Shown: positions 12,569 through 22,400 of the stretch, in pieces | How the letters are laid out: every line of letters starts with the position of its first letter | Position numbering within the stretch: the stretch's first letter is position 1 | NCBI GenBank assembly: GCA_964036275.1 | Contig: CAXIWQ010000322.1 | Location: 184,578-248,577, forward strand | Origin: Litoditis marina | Taxonomy: Eukaryota > Nematoda > Chromadorea > Rhabditida > Rhabditidae | Reading direction: 5' to 3' | DNA length: 64,000 bases | Translations under genes and position numbers: made by a program | The notes under the pieces: model-generated | The model's input: the letters and a program-made list of their open reading frames with translations, nothing else | Told to the model about the DNA's origin: nothing | Database searches by the model: none

Positions 12569-15500
12569 TACTAGGGCAGAATCGTTTGTTCTGCTCAGAT
12601 CAGCTAACTGTTTTCCCAGAACAGGAAAGTCTCATTGACATCCGATCCTCACTCGAGCAAAACCACATTTCTGCCCTACTAGGCCAGAATGAGTGAACAA
12701 AACCTTTGTTTTCATAGGGAACGAAACGAAGTTCTGTTCACACCACTTTTCTGCCCTACTAGGGCAGAATGAGTGAACAAAATCTGTTTCCTCGTAGGAT
12801 ACGGAACGTTGTTCTCTCCGAATCATTTTGCTGCCTTATTAGAGCAGAATAGTTTGTTCTGCTCAGATCAGCTAACTGTTTTTCCAGAACAGAAAAGTCT
12901 CATTGACATCCGATCCACACTCGAGCAAAACCACCTTTCTGCCCTACTAGGGCAGAATGAGTGAACAAAATCTGTTTCCTCGTAGGATACGGAACGTTGT
13001 TTTCTCCAAACCATTTTGCTGCCCTACTAGGGCAGAATGAGTAAACAAACTCTTTGTTTTCATAGGAAACGGAACGAGGTTCTGTTCACACCAGTTTCTG
13101 CCCTACTAGGGCAGAATAGTTTGTTCTGCTCAGATCAGCTAACTGTTTTTCCAAAAAGTCTCATTGACATCCGATCCACACTCGAGCAAAACCACCTCCG
13201 AACCATTTTGCTGCCCTACTAGAGCAGATTGACATCTCATTGACATCCGATCCACACTCGAGCAAAACCACCTTTCTGCCCTACTAGGGCAGAATGAGTG
13301 AACAAAATCTGTTTCCTCGTAGGATACGGAACGTTGTTTTCTCCGAACCATTTTGCTGCCTTACTAGATCAGAATAGTTTGTTCTGCTCAGATCAGCTAA
13401 CTGTTTTTCCAGAACAGAAAAGTCTGATTGACATCCGATCCACACTCGAGCAAAACCACCTTTCTGCCCTACTAGGGCAGAATGAGTGAACAAAATTTGT
13501 TTCCTTGTAGGATACGGAACGTTGTTCTCTCCGAACCATTTTGCTGCCCTACTAGAGCAGATTAGTTTGTTCTGCTCAGATCAGCTAACTGTTTTTCCAG
13601 AACAGAAAAGTCTCATTGACATCCGATCCACACTCGAGCAAAACCACCTTTCTGCCCTACTAGGGCAGAATGAGTGAACAAAATCTGTTTCCTCGTAGGA
13701 TACGGAACGTTGTTTTCTCCAAACCATTTTGCTGCCCTACTAGGGCAGAATGAGTAAACAAACTCTTTGTTTTCATAGGAAACGGAACGAGGTTCTGTTC
13801 ACACCAGTTTCTGCCCTACTAGGGCAGAATAGTTTGTTCTGCTCAGATCAGCTAACTGTTTTTCCAAAAAGTCTCATTGACATCCGATCCACACTCGAGC
13901 AAAACCACCTCCGAACCATTTTGCTGCCCTACTAGAGCAGATTGACATCTCATTGACATCCGATCCTCACTCAAGCAAAACCACTTTTCTGCCCTACTAG
14001 GGCAGAATGAGTGAACAAACTCTTTGTTTTCATAGGAAACGGAACGAGGTTCTGTTCACACCACTTTTCTGCCCTACTAGGGCAGAATGAGTGAACAAAA
14101 TCTGTTTCCTCGTAGGATACAAAACGTTGTTTTCTCCGAACCATTTTGCTGCCCTACTAGGGCAGAACAGTTTGTTCTGCTCAGATCAGCTAACTGTTTT
14201 TCCAGAACACGGAAGTCTAATCGACATCCAATCCACACTTGACAAAAACCACTTTTCTGCCCTACTAGGGCAGAATGAGTGAACAAACTCTTTGTTTTCA
14301 TAGGAAACGGAACGAGGTTCTGTTCACACCACTTTTCTGCCCTACTAGGGCAGAATGAGTGAACAAAATCTGTTTCCTCGTAGGATACGGAACGTTGTTC
14401 TCTCCGAACCATTTTGCTGCCCTACTAGGGCAGAATCGTTTGTTCTGCTCAGATCAGCTAACTGTTTTCCCAGAACAGGAAAGTCTCATTGACATCCGAT
14501 CCTCACTCGAGCAAAACCACATTTCTGCCCTACTAGGCCAGAATGAGTGAACAAAACCTTTGTTTTCATAGGGAACGAAACGAAGTTCTGTTCACACCAC
14601 TTTTCTGCCCTACTAGGGCAGAATGAGTGAACAAAATCTGTTTCCTCGTAGGATACGGAACGTTGTTCTCTCCGAATCATTTTGCTGCCTTATTAGAGCA
14701 GAATAGTTTGTTCTGCTCAGATCAGCTAACTGTTTTTCCAGAACAGAAAAGTCTCATTGACATCCGATCCACACTCGAGCAAAACCACCTTTCTGCCCTA
14801 CTAGGGCAGAATGAGTGAACAAAATCTGTTTCCTCGTAGGATACGGAACGTTGTTTTCTCCAAACCATTTTGCTGCCCTACTAGGGCAGAATGAGTAAAC
14901 AAACTCTTTGTTTTCATAGGAAACGGAACGAGGTTCTGTTCACACCAGTTTCTGCCCTACTAGGGCAGAATAGTTTGTTCTGCTCAGATCAGCTAACTGT
15001 TTTTCCAAAAAGTCTCATTGACATCCGATCCACACTCGAGCAAAACCACCTCCGAACCATTTTGCTGCCCTACTAGAGCAGATTGACATCTCATTGACAT
15101 CCGATCCACACTCGAGCAAAACCACCTTTCTGCCCTACTAGGGCAGAATGAGTGAACAAAATTTGTTTCCTTGTAGGATACGGAACGTTGTTCTCTCCGA
15201 ACCATTTTGCTGCCTTACTAGATCAGAATAGTTTGTTCTGCTCAGATCAGCTAACTGTTTTTCCAGAACAGAAAAGTCTGATTGACATCCGATCCACACT
15301 CGAGCAAAACCACCTTTCTGCCCTACTAGGGCAGAATGAGTGAACAAAATTTGTTTCCTTGTAGGATACGGAACGTTGTTCTCTCCGAACCATTTTGCTG
15401 CCCTACTAGAGCAGATTAGTTTGTTCTGCTCAGATCAGCTAACTGTTTTTCCAGAACAGAAAAGTCTCATTGACATCCGATCCACACTCGAGCAAAACCA

Positions 15501-15837
15501 CCTTTCTGCCCTACTAGGGCAGAATGAGTGAACAAAATCTGTTTCCTCGTAGGATACGGAACGTTGTTTTCTCCAAACCATTTTGCTGCCCTACTAGGGC
15601 AGAATGAGTAAACAAACTCTTTGTTTTCATAGGAAACGGAACGAGGTTCTGTTCACACCAGTTTCTGCCCTACTAGGGCAGAATAGTTTGTTCTGCTCAG
15701 ATCAGCTAACTGTTTTTCCAAAAAGTCTCATTGACATCCGATCCACACTCGAGCAAAACCACCTCCGAACCATTTTGCTGCCCTACTAGAGCAGATTGAC
15801 ATCTCATTGACATCCGATCCTCACTCAAGCAAAACCA
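12130..15837 (+). repeat. 1854-bp HOR, two tandem copies
   Basis: Markers repeat at a 1,854-bp offset throughout: 12,223/14,077, 12,505/14,359, 12,773/14,627, 13,037/14,891, 13,284/15,138, 13,486/15,340 and 13,750/15,604. The shared joint TCCTCACTCAAGC lies near 13,965 and 15,819. The copies are almost identical, with differences such as TTTCTCC/TTCTCTCC near 13,340/15,194, so this amplification is recent. It has no equally long mirror copy in the right arm. Confidence 0.85.
13110..13274 (+). repeat. Chimeric B/A/B monomer (example)
   Basis: A B module with a 10-bp loss (TTTTTCCAAAAAGTC instead of TTTTTCCAGAACAG...) runs to AAAACCACC. It then switches to the end of an A module (TCCGAACCATTTTGCTGCC), crosses a mutated palindrome CTACTAGAGCAG, and resumes inside a B module at TTGACATCTCATTGACATCC. 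The same chimera occurs near 9,226, 11,463, 13,850, 15,000 and 15,710 in the left block and near 18,922, 19,259, 21,685 and 24,111 in the right, so it predates the inversion. Confidence 0.78.
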
Positions 15838-16469
15838 CTTTTCTGCCCTACTAGGGCAGAATGAGTGAACAAACTCTTTGTTTTCATAGGAAACGGAACG
15901 AGGTTCTGTTCACACCAGTTTCTGCCCTACTAGGGCAGAATCGTGTGTTCTGCTCAGATCAGCTAACTGTTTTTCCAGAACAGGAAAGTCTCATTGACAT
16001 CCAATCCACACTTGAGCAAAACCACTTTTCTGCCCTACTAGGGCAGAATGAGTGAACAAACTCTTTGTTTTCATAGGAAACGGAACGAGGTTCTGTTCAC
16101 ACCAGTTTCTGCCCTACTAGGGCAGAATCGTGTGTTCTGCTCAGATCAGCTAACTGTTTTTCCAGAACAGGAAAGTCTCATTGACATCCGATCCTCACTC
16201 AAGCAAAACCACTTTTCTGCCCTACTAGGCCAGAATGAGTGAACAAAATCTTTGTTTTCATAGGAAACGGAACGAGGTTCTGTTCACACCACTTTTCTGC
16301 CCTACTAGGGCAGAATGAGTGAACAAAATCTGTTTCTTCGTAGGATACGGAACGTTCTTCTCTCCGAACCATTTTGCTGCCCTACTAGGGCAGAATAGTT
16401 TGTTCTGCTCAGATCAGCTAACTGTTTTTCCAGAACAAGAAAGTCTAATCGACATCCAATCCACACTTA

Positions 16470-16498
16470 AGCAAAATGGTTCTCCGAACCATTTTGCT
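16470..16498 (+). repeat. Foldback hairpin with 12-bp arms, left block
   Basis: Arms AGCAAAATGGTT and AACCATTTTGCT flank the 5-base loop CTCCG. The right arm is the normal end of an A module. The left arm is the inverse of that end, fused to a B tail ending CTTAAGCAAAA. The six bases GCAAAA shared by the B tail and the inverse of the A end explain how a copying strand could fold back and switch template. Such a hairpin is absent from ordinary modules. Confidence 0.85.
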
Positions 16499-16850
16499 GC
16501 CCTACTAGGACAGAACATCTGCTCAGATCAGCTAACTGTTTTTCCAGAACACGGAAGTCTAATCGACATCCAATCCACACTTGAGCAAAACCATTTTTCT
16601 GCCCTACTAGGGCAGAATGAGTGAACAAACTCTTTGTTTTCATAGGAAACGGAACGAGGTTCTGTTCACACTACTTTTCTGCCCTACTAGGCCAGAATGA
16701 GTGAACAAAATCTGTTTCACCGTAGGATACGGAACGTTGTTCTCTCCGAACCATTTTGCTGCCCTACTAGGGCAGAATAGTTTGTTCTGCTCAGATCAGC
16801 TAACTGTTTTTCCAGAACACGGAAGTCTAATCGACATCCAATCCACACTC

Positions 16851-16870
16851 GAGCAAAACCAGAATGAGTG
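16851..16870 (+). repeat. Palindrome-loss joint
   Basis: A B module ending GAGCAAAACC continues directly into AGAATGAGTGAAC of the next A module between 16,860 and 16,861. Twenty-one bases are missing, from ACTTTTCTG through the palindrome centre to AGGGC. The next such joint is at 17,027/17,028, 167 bp later, which is 188 minus 21. Confidence 0.85.
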
Positions 16871-17017
16871 AACAAAATCTGTTTCCTCGTAGGATACGGA
16901 ACGTTGTTCTCTCCGAACCATTTTGCTGCCCTACTAGGGCAGAATAGTTTGTTCTGCTCAGATCAGCTAACTGTTTTTCCAGAACACGGAAGTCTAATCG
17001 ACATCCAATCCACACTC

Positions 17018-17037
17018 GAGCAAAACCAGAATGAGTG
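17018..17037 (+). repeat. Palindrome-loss joint
   Basis: Same 21-bp loss as at 16,860, with the joint at 17,027/17,028. Mirror partner of the joint at 60,245. Confidence 0.85.
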
Positions 17038-17358
17038 AACAAAATCTGTTTCCTCGTAGGATACGGAACGTTGTTTTCTCCAAACCATTTTGCTGCCCTA
17101 CTAGGGCAGAACAGTTTGTTCTGCTCAGATCAGCTAACTGTTTTTCCAGAACACGGAAGTCTAATCGACATCCAATCCACACTTGAGCAAAACCACTTTT
17201 CTGCCCTACTAGGGCAGAATGAGTGAACAAACTCTTTGTTTTCATAGGAAACGGAACGAGGTTCGGTTCACACTACTTTTCTGCCCTACTAGGGCAGAAT
17301 GAGTGAACAAAATCTGTTTCCTCGTAGGATACGGAACGTTGTTTTCTCCGAACCATTT

Positions 17359-17371
17359 TTAGCTGATGAGA
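17359..17371. other. Head-to-head inversion junction of the satellite
   Basis: Left of the junction an A module runs in forward orientation up to CCGAACCATTTT. Right of it a B module runs in reverse orientation from AAACAGTTAGCTGATCTGAG. The bases between read TTAGCTGATGAG, which matches TTAGCTGATCTGAG of the adjacent B module with two bases missing. The filler is therefore probably templated from the repeat, as seen when broken or stalled ends are joined after template switching. The palindrome expected after the A module is missing. A head-to-head satellite junction can also be an assembly artefact, so long-read support matters. Confidence 0.85.
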
Positions 17372-18792
17372 AACAGTTAGCTGATCTGAGCAGAACAAAC
17401 TGTTCTGCCCTAGTAGGGCAGCAAAATGGTTTGGAGAGAACAACGTTCCGTATCCTACGAGGAAACAGATTTTGTTCACTCATTCTGCCCTAGTAGGGCA
17501 GAGAGGTGGTTTTGCTCGAGTGTGGATCAGATGTCAATGAGACTTTTCTGTTCTGGAAAAACAGTTAGCTGATCTGAGCAGAACAAACTATTCTGCTCTA
17601 GTAGGGCAGCAAAATGGTTCGGAGAGAACAACGTTCCGTATCCTACGAGGAAACAGATTTTGTTCACTCATTCTGCCCTAGTAGGGCAGAAAGGTGGTTT
17701 TGCTCGAGTGTGGATCGGATGTCAATGAGACTTTTCTGTTCTGGAAAAACAGTTAGCTGATCTGAGCAGAACAAACTGTTCTGCCCTAGTAGGGCAGCAA
17801 AATGGTTTGGAGAGAACAACGTTCCGTATCCTACGAGGAAACAGATTTTGTTCACTCATTCTGCCCTAGTAGGGCAGAGAGGTGGTTTTGCTCGAGTGTG
17901 GATCGGATGTCAATGAGACTTTTCTGTTCTGGAAAAACAGTTAGCTGATCTGAGCAGAACAAACTATTCTGCTCTAGTAGGGCAGCAAAATGGTTCGGAG
18001 AGAACAACGTTCCGTATCCTACGAGGAAACAGATTTTGTTCACTCATTCTGCCCTAGTAGGGCAGAAAGGTGGTTTTGCTCGAGTGTGGATCGGATGTCA
18101 ATGAGACTTTTCTGTTCTGGAAAAACAGTTAGCTGATCTGAGCAGAACAAACTATTCTGCTCTAGTAGGGCAGCAAAATGGTTCGGAGAGAACAACGTTC
18201 CGTATCCTACGAGGAAACAGATTTTGTTCACTCATTCTGCCCTAGTAGGGCAGAAAAGTGGTGTGAACAGAACTTCGTTCCGTTTCCTATGAAAACAAAG
18301 AGTTTGTTCACTCATTCTGCCCTAGTAGGGCAGAAAAGTGGTTTTTGTCAAGTGTGGATTGGATGTCGATTAGACTTCCGTGTTCTGGAAAAACAGTTAG
18401 CTGATCTGAGCAGAACAAACTGTTCTGCCCTAGTAGGGCAGCAAAATGGTTCGGAGAAAACAACGTTCCGTATCCTACGAGGAAACAGATATTGTTTACT
18501 CATTCTGCCCTAGTAGGGCAGAAAAGTAGTGTGAACAGAACCTCGTTCCGTTTCCTATGAAAACAAAGAGTTTGTTCACTCATTCTGCCCTAGTAGGGCA
18601 GAAAAGTGGTTTTGCTCAAGTGTGGATTGGATGTCGATTAGACTTCCGTGTTCTGGAAAAACAGTTAGCTGATCTGAGCAGAACAAACTATTCTGCCCTA
18701 GTAGGGCAGAAACTGGTGTGAACAGAACCTCGTTCCGTTTCCTATGAAAACAAAGAGTTTGTTTACTCAATCTGCCCTAGTAGGGCAGCAAA

Positions 18793-19466
18793 ATGGTTTG
18801 GAGAAAACAACGTTCCGTATCCTACGAGGAAACAGATTTTGTTCACTCATTCTGCCCTAGTAGGGCAGAAAGGTGGTTTTGCTCGAGTGTGGATCGGATG
18901 TCAATGAGATGTCAATCTGCTCTAGTAGGGCAGCAAAATGGTTCGGAGGTGGTTTTGCTCGAGTGTGGATCGGATGTCAATGAGACTTTTTGGAAAAACA
19001 GTTAGCTGATCTGAGCAGAACAAACTATTCTGCCCTAGTAGGGCAGAAACTGGTGTGAACAGAACCTCGTTCCGTTTCCTATGAAAACAAAGAGTTTGTT
19101 TACTCATTCTGCCCTAGTAGAGCAGCAAAATGGTTTGGAGAAAACAACGTTCCGTATCCTACGAGGAAACAGATTTTGTTCACTCATTCTGCCCTAGTAG
19201 GGCAGAAAGGTGGTTTTGCTCGAGTGTGGATCGGATGTCAATGAGATGTCAATCTGCTCTAGTAGGGCAGCAAAATGGTTCGGAGGTGGTTTTGCTCGAG
19301 TGTGGATCGGATGTCAATGAGACTTTTTGGAAAAACAGTTAGCTGATCTGAGCAGAACAAACTATTCTGCCCTAGTAGGGCAGAAACTGGTGTGAACAGA
19401 ACCTCGTTCCGTTTCCTATGAAAACAAAGAGTTTGTTTACTCATTCTGCCCTAGTAGAGCAGCAAA
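18793..19466 (-). repeat. 337-bp tandem duplication
   Basis: 18,793-19,129 is repeated at 19,130-19,466 and contains the chimeric B/A/B monomer plus an A' module. The flanking palindrome differs (TAGTAGGGCAG before the first, TAGTAGAGCAG before the second). Both copies read GACTTTTTGGAAAAAC at the shortened B module. Confidence 0.83.
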
Positions 19467-22400
19467 ATGGTTTGGAGAAAACAACGTTCCGTATCCTACG
19501 AGGAAACAGATTTTGTTCACTCATTCTGCCCTAGTAGGGCAGAAAGGTGGTTTTGCTCGAGTGTGGATCGGATGTCAATGAGACTTTTCTGTTCTGGAAA
19601 AACAGTTAGCTGATCTGAGCAGAACAAACTATTCTGCTCTAATAAGGCAGCAAAATGGTTCGGAGAGAACAACGTTCCGTATCCTACGAGGAAACAGATT
19701 TTGTTCACTCATTCTGCCCTAGTAGGGCAGAAAAGTGGTGTGAACAGAACTTCGTTTCGTTCCCTATGAAAACAAAGGTTTTGTTCACTCATTCTGGCCT
19801 AGTAGGGCAGAAAAATGGTTTTGCTCGAGTGAGGATCGGATGTCAATGAAACTTTCCTGTTCTGGGAAAACAGTTAGCTGATCTGAGCAGAACAAACGAT
19901 TCTGCCCTAGTAGGGCAGGAACTGGTGTGAACAGAACCTCGTTCCGTTTCCTATGAAAACAAAGAGTTTGTTCACTCATTCTGCCCTAGTAGGGCAGAAA
20001 AGTGGTTTTTCTCAAGTGTGGATTGGATGTCGATTAGTCTTTCTTGTTCTGGAAAAACAGTTAGCTGATCTGAGCAGAACAAACTATTCTGCCCTAGTAG
20101 AGCAGAAACTGGTGTGAACAGAACCTCGTTCCGTTTCCTATGAAAACAAAGAGTTTGTTTACTCATTCTGCCCTAGTAGGGCAGAAAAGTGGTTTTGCTC
20201 AAGTGTGGATTGGATGTCGATTAGACTTCCGTGTTCTGGAGAAACAGTTAGCTGATCTGAGCAGAACAAACTGTTCTGCCCTAGTAGGGCAGCAAAATGG
20301 TTTGGAGAGAACAACGTTCCGTATCCTACGAGGAAACAGATTTTGTTCACTCATTCTGCCCTAGTAGGGCAGAGAGGTGGTTTTGCTCGAGTGTGGATCG
20401 GATGTCAATGAGACTTTTCTGTTCTGGAAAAACAGTTAGCTGATCTGAGCAGAACAAACTATTCTGCTCTAGTAGGGCAGCAAAATGGTTCGGAGAGAAC
20501 AACGTTCCGTATCCTACGAGGAAACAGATTTTGTTCACTCATTCTGCCCTAGTAGGGCAGAAAGGTGGTTTTGCTCGAGTGTGGATCGGATGTCAATGAG
20601 ACTTTTCTGTTCTGGAAAAACAGTTAGCTGATCTGAGCAGAACAAACGATTCTGCTCTAGTAGGGCAGCAAAATGGTTCGGAGAGAACAACGTTCCGTAT
20701 CCTACGAGGAAACAGATTTTGTTCACTCATTCTGCCCTAGTAGGGCAGAAAAGTGGTGTGAACAGAACCTCGTTCCGTTTCCTATGAAAACAAAGAGTTT
20801 GTTCACTCATTCTGCCCTAGTAGGGCAGAAAAGTGGTTTTTGTCAAGTGTGGATTGGATGTCGATTAGACTTCCGTGTTCTGGAAAAACAGTTAGCTGAT
20901 CTGAGCAGAACAAACTGTTCTGCCCTAGTAGGGCAGCAAAATGGTTCGGAGAAAACAACGTTTTGTATCCTACGAGGAAACAGATTTTGTTCACTCATTC
21001 TGCCCTAGTAGGGCAGAAAAGTGGTGTGAACAGAACCTCGTTCCGTTTCCTATGAAAACAAAGAGTTTGTTCACTCATTCTGCCCTAGTAGGGCAGAAAA
21101 GTGGTTTTTGTCAAGTGTGGATTGGATGTCGATTAGACTTCCGTGTTCTGGAAAAACAGTTAGCTGATCTGAGCAGAACAAACTGTTCTGCCCTAGTAGG
21201 GCAGCAAAATGGTTCGGAGAAAACAACGTTCCGTATCCTACGAGGAAACAGATTTTGTTCACTCATTCTACCCTAGTAGGGCAGAAAAGTAGTGTGAACA
21301 GAACCTCGTTCCGTTTCCTATGAAAACAAAGAGTTTGTTCACTCATTCTGCCCTAGTAGGGCAGAAAAGTGGTTTTGCTCAAGTGTGGATTGGATGTCGA
21401 TTAGACTTCCGTGTTCTGGAAAAACAGTTAGAAGATCTGAGCAGAACAAACTATTCTGCCCTAGTAGGGCAGAAACTGGTGTGAACAGAACCTCGTTCCG
21501 TTTCCTATGAAAACAAAGAGTTTGTTTACTCAATCTGCCCTAGTAGGGCAGCAAAATGGTTTGGAGAAAACAACGTTCCGTATCCTACGAGGAAACAGAT
21601 TTTGTTCACTCATTCTGCCCTAGTAGGGCAGAAAGGTGGTTTTGCTCGAGTGTGGATCGGATGTCAATGAGATGTCAATCTGCTCTAGTAGGGCAGCAAA
21701 ATGGTTCGGAGGTGGTTTTGCTCGAGTGTGGATCGGATGTCAATGAGACTTTTTGGAAAAACAGTTAGCTGATCTGAGCAGAACAAACTATTCTGCCCTA
21801 GTAGGGCAGAACCTGGTGTGAACAGAACCTCGTTCCGTTTCCTATGAAAACAAAGAGTTTGTTTACTCATTCTGCCCTAGTAGAGCAGCAAAATGGTTTG
21901 GAGAAAACAACGTTCCGTATCCTACGAGGAAACAGATTTTGTTCACTCATTCTGCCCTAGTAGGGCAGAAAGGTGGTTTTGCTCGAGTGTGGATCGGATG
22001 TCAATGAGACTTTTCTGTTCTGGAAAAACAGTTAGCTGATCTGAGCAGAACAAACTATTCTGCTCTAATAAGGCAGCAAAATGGTTCGGAGAGAACAACG
22101 TTCCGTATCCTACGAGGAAACAGATTTTGTTCACTCATTCTGCCCTAGTAGGGCAGAAAAGTGGTGTGAACAGAACTTCGTTTCGTTCCCTATGAAAACA
22201 AAGGTTTTGTTCACTCATTCTGGCCTAGTAGGGCAGAAAAATGGTTTTGCTCGAGTGAGGATCGGATGTCAATGAAACTTTCCTGTTCTGGGAAAACAGT
22301 TAGCTGATCTGAGCAGAACAAACGATTCTGCCCTAGTAGGGCAGGAACTGGTGTGAACAGAACCTCGTTCCGTTTCCTATGAAAACAAAGAGTTTGTTCA

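Larger units (their letters stand above)
15861..17300 (+). repeat. Inner left segment mirrored at 59.8-61.7 kb
   Basis: This segment next to the inversion junction matches the reverse complement of 59,770-61,680, not the DNA just across the junction. Shared rare features are two B modules with TCGTGTGTTC (15,940 and 16,130, with 61,400 and 61,590), a foldback hairpin (16,470 with 61,043), and a missing-palindrome joint (17,027 with 60,245). Paired coordinates sum to 77,540-77,541 and then 77,273, again differing by about one module combination. Confidence 0.82.
1..17358 (+). repeat. Left satellite block, forward orientation
   Basis: Modules read A or A' then B on the + strand, and the single centre base of the palindrome is normally C (CCTACTAGG). 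The block contains tandem HORs with offsets of 1180, 909, 2543, 2237 and 1854 bp, described separately. Common point variants are CCACTAGGG, CTAGGCCAG and CTAATAGGGC at the palindromes. No non-satellite DNA was seen in the block. It ends inside an A module, just after CCGAACCATTTT, where the head-to-head junction begins. Confidence 0.95.
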
